From NCBI GenBank assembly GCA_017745595.1, contig WMBV01000001.1:310001-374000 (forward strand): a stretch of DNA of 64,000 bases, read 5' to 3'. Under the pieces are notes generated by a model. It ran no database searches and had not been told where the DNA came from. It worked only from the letters and a program-made list of their open reading frames with translations. How positions within the stretch are numbered: position 1 is the first letter of the stretch; each line of letters opens with the position of its first letter. Shown here one piece after another: positions 62,633 through 64,000 of the stretch. This DNA is from Bordetella petrii (GTDB taxonomy: Bacteria; Pseudomonadota; Gammaproteobacteria; Burkholderiales; Burkholderiaceae_B). The position numbers and the translations under genes were made by a program.

Positions 62633-63451
62633 ATGCATAGCGAACCTGATGCAGGAGAAAGCCGCAGCGGCGCACAGATGGTGCAGCGCTGCGCGACGTT
62701 ACTGAAACTGATTACCGCATATAACCGCACGGGCATGCGGCTGGTCGAGCTTTACCAGAGCTCGGGCCTGACCCGGCCGACCACTCACAGGATCCTGCAG
62801 GCGCTGGTCGCTGAACGCCTCATCCGGCAAGACGAAAAGTCGAAGAAATATCACCTGGGTTCGCTGGCCTATGAAATGGGCCTGGCGGCTGCCATGTCGT
62901 TCGACTTGCGCGACGTATGCCAGCCTTTTCTTGAACGTATTGCCACTGCGACGGGCGACACCGCTTTTCTGACCATACGCTCGGGATTCGACGGAGTCTG
63001 TGCCGGGCGGGCCGAAGGCGCCTACCCCATCAAGGCATTCGTCCTGGATGTGGGCCGGCACCGTCCGCTGAACATCGGCGCGGGCGCGGTCGCGCTGCTC
63101 AGCGGCCTGCAGGACGAAGAGATCGAGCGCATCTACCAGGCCAACAGCAGGCGCATCGCCCGCGACTACCCGGGATTCAGCGTACGGACCATGTGGGAGC
63201 GCGTTGAACACATTCGGGAAAAAGGCTATTTCATCAACGAAGTCCTGGAACTCCAGGATATCCGCGCCCTGGCCATACCCATCTTCGGCCCGCACGGCAT
63301 TCCAGTCGGAGGCCTCAGCGTTTCCGCGCTGAAGAAGCGGCTGTCCGGCAATTTTCTGCGGGAAAAGCTCCAGGTACTGACGGAGGCAGCGCGCGAAATC
63401 GAGGCCAAGCTGCGCGACGATGACAAGGAAGAGCAGCACGGCCAGAGGTAG
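62633..63451 (+). CDS. IclR-family transcriptional regulator
   Basis: 272 residues. Winged helix-turn-helix at about 17-75 (LVELYQSSGLTRPTTHRILQALVAE), effector domain at about 85-260 (IKAFVLDVGRHRPLNIGAGAVALL). The ATG is preceded by GAGACT, a weak ribosome-binding site. Divergent from the thiolase/DUF35 pair; the 112-bp gap holds TTATC CGCT GATAA, an AT-rich near-palindrome that could be its operator. Confidence 0.88.
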   Translation: MHSEPDAGESRSGAQMVQRCATLLKLITAYNRTGMRLVELYQSSGLTRPTTHRILQALVAERLIRQDEKSKKYHLGSLAYEMGLAAAMSFDLRDVCQPFLERIATATGDTAFLTIRSGFDGVCAGRAEGAYPIKAFVLDVGRHRPLNIGAGAVALLSGLQDEEIERIYQANSRRIARDYPGFSVRTMWERVEHIREKGYFINEVLELQDIRALAIPIFGPHGIPVGGLSVSALKKRLSGNFLREKLQVLTEAAREIEAKLRDDDKEEQHGQR

Positions 63452-63475
63452 GCGCCTGGCCCTGCCTTCAGGCCC

Positions 63476-64000
63476 TTAACGCGACGGCTTTCCCGCCCCG
63501 GTGTCGAGCGCGCGCATTTCGTCCAGCACCACCTTCAGCACGGCCCGCGCCGCGTTCGACAGCGGATGCTTGCGCGTCGTGTCGACAAACGCGCTCTGGC
63601 GCAGAACGGGGTCTTTGACAGGCGCCATGGCGAGCGTGCCCACGCGTAGTTCGTCCGCCACCGCATGGTAGGGCAGCAGGCTGTATACCTCGCAATTGAG
63701 TACGACTTCTCTGATGAGCGTGCCGCTGGTGGCTTCGAGCACCACGTTCAGCTTCATGCCGCGCCGGTTGCAGATCTCGTCCAGGTACGACCGCATGCCG
63801 TTGGGCCGCGCCGGCAGCACCAGGGGCAGCCGCGCCAGCGCGCCCAGCCGCAGCGGCTGCCCGGCCAGCGCGGGCGCCCCCGCCCTGCCCACCAGGTGCA
63901 GTGGCGCGCTGAAGACGGCTTCGCGGGCGCCACGCGGCATCGGCCGGTAGCGGTTGAAAATACCGATGTCGGCGCGGCCTTCGGCCAACATGTTCTCGAC
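63476..64000 (-). CDS. LysR-family regulator, effector domain only (start outside window)
   Basis: About 174 residues of the C-terminal substrate-binding domain are visible: ADIGIFNRYRPMPRGARE, LPLVLPARPNGMRSYLDEICNR, and LLPYHAVADELRVGTLAMAPV. The helix-turn-helix lies beyond the window edge; the frame stays open to the last base. Converges on the IclR gene with 24 bases between the stops. Confidence 0.8.
   Translation of the reverse strand, partial: VENMLAEGRADIGIFNRYRPMPRGAREAVFSAPLHLVGRAGAPALAGQPLRLGALARLPLVLPARPNGMRSYLDEICNRRGMKLNVVLEATSGTLIREVVLNCEVYSLLPYHAVADELRVGTLAMAPVKDPVLRQSAFVDTTRKHPLSNAARAVLKVVLDEMRALDTGAGKPSR

Noticed and set aside
1-64000. CRISPR arrays, rRNA or tRNA genes, insertion sequences
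   Set aside because: No regularly spaced direct repeats, no rRNA signatures, no cloverleaf other than the tRNA-like part of tmRNA, and no transposase-like frame with terminal inverted repeats were seen.

Overview
The window looks like a high-GC betaproteobacterial chromosome of the family Alcaligenaceae, most likely Bordetella or a close relative such as Achromobacter. Four things support this: the block gyrA-serC-pheA-hisC-tyrA-aroA, a short OmpA that lacks a barrel domain, a tmRNA whose tag reads ANDERFALAA, and a large number of orphan TctC/Bug-type solute receptors. GyrA carries Gln at position 83, which I recall as the wild-type residue in Achromobacter. This placement rests on recalled sequence families, not on a search. 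LAYOUT. (1) 1-10.4 kb is core genome. On the minus strand lie gyrA, serC, pheA, hisC, tyrA and a truncated aroA, tightly packed (serine and aromatic amino acid synthesis behind DNA gyrase). On the plus strand lie ompA, a strong terminator, ubiG and gph. (2) 10.4-14.0 kb holds an MFS exporter, ssrA (tmRNA) and a zone of genetic debris. The debris contains a remnant of a ring-hydroxylating oxygenase alpha subunit, etfB and etfA remnants joined by deletions, a small exported protein, and a 76-bp partial copy of ssrA. (3) 14.0-28.7 kb is a catabolic island. A minus-strand operon of about 12 kb encodes a branched-chain-type ABC importer, two SDR dehydrogenases, two paralogous CYP199-like P450s, a polysaccharide-deacetylase-fold hydrolase, a [2Fe-2S] ferredoxin, an IclR regulator and an amidase. 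The matching ferredoxin reductase is divergent, followed by an AraC regulator. The set forms a complete three-component P450 system with its own importer. (4) 28.7-37.6 kb is a minus-strand operon: Bug receptor, Baeyer-Villiger monooxygenase, CoA-transferase, patatin, second Bug receptor, SnoaL-like protein and an alpha-methylacyl-CoA-racemase-like protein. It faces an IclR regulator across a promoter that holds two direct repeats. (5) 37.6-43.9 kb has a LysR regulator divergent from an acyl-CoA synthetase, an SMP-30 lactonase-like protein, a Bug receptor, a thiolase-like protein and a DUF35 protein; a perfect 11-bp inverted repeat sits in the shared promoter. (6) 44.0-47.2 kb is an AhpD-like protein with a taurine/nitrate-type ABC importer. 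(7) 47.3-51.4 kb has a TonB-dependent receptor, two palindromic repeat elements, a sorbosone-dehydrogenase-like protein and a DUF2231 membrane protein. (8) 51.7-60.9 kb is a plus-strand operon: Bug receptor, a tandem pair of family III CoA-transferase subunits, enoyl-CoA hydratase, acyl-CoA dehydrogenase, a divergent iron-ADH-like protein, a PrpF-like isomerase and an MmgE/PrpD protein. (9) 60.9-64.0 kb has a second DUF35/thiolase-like pair, an IclR regulator and a truncated LysR regulator. The 14-64 kb part is therefore almost entirely a series of regulated catabolic modules, each pairing uptake or receptor proteins with CoA activation and beta-oxidation-like or oxygenase chemistry. No integrase, transposase, CRISPR array, rRNA or tRNA gene was seen. 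Several coding starts are GTG or TTG and were chosen from ribosome-binding sites.
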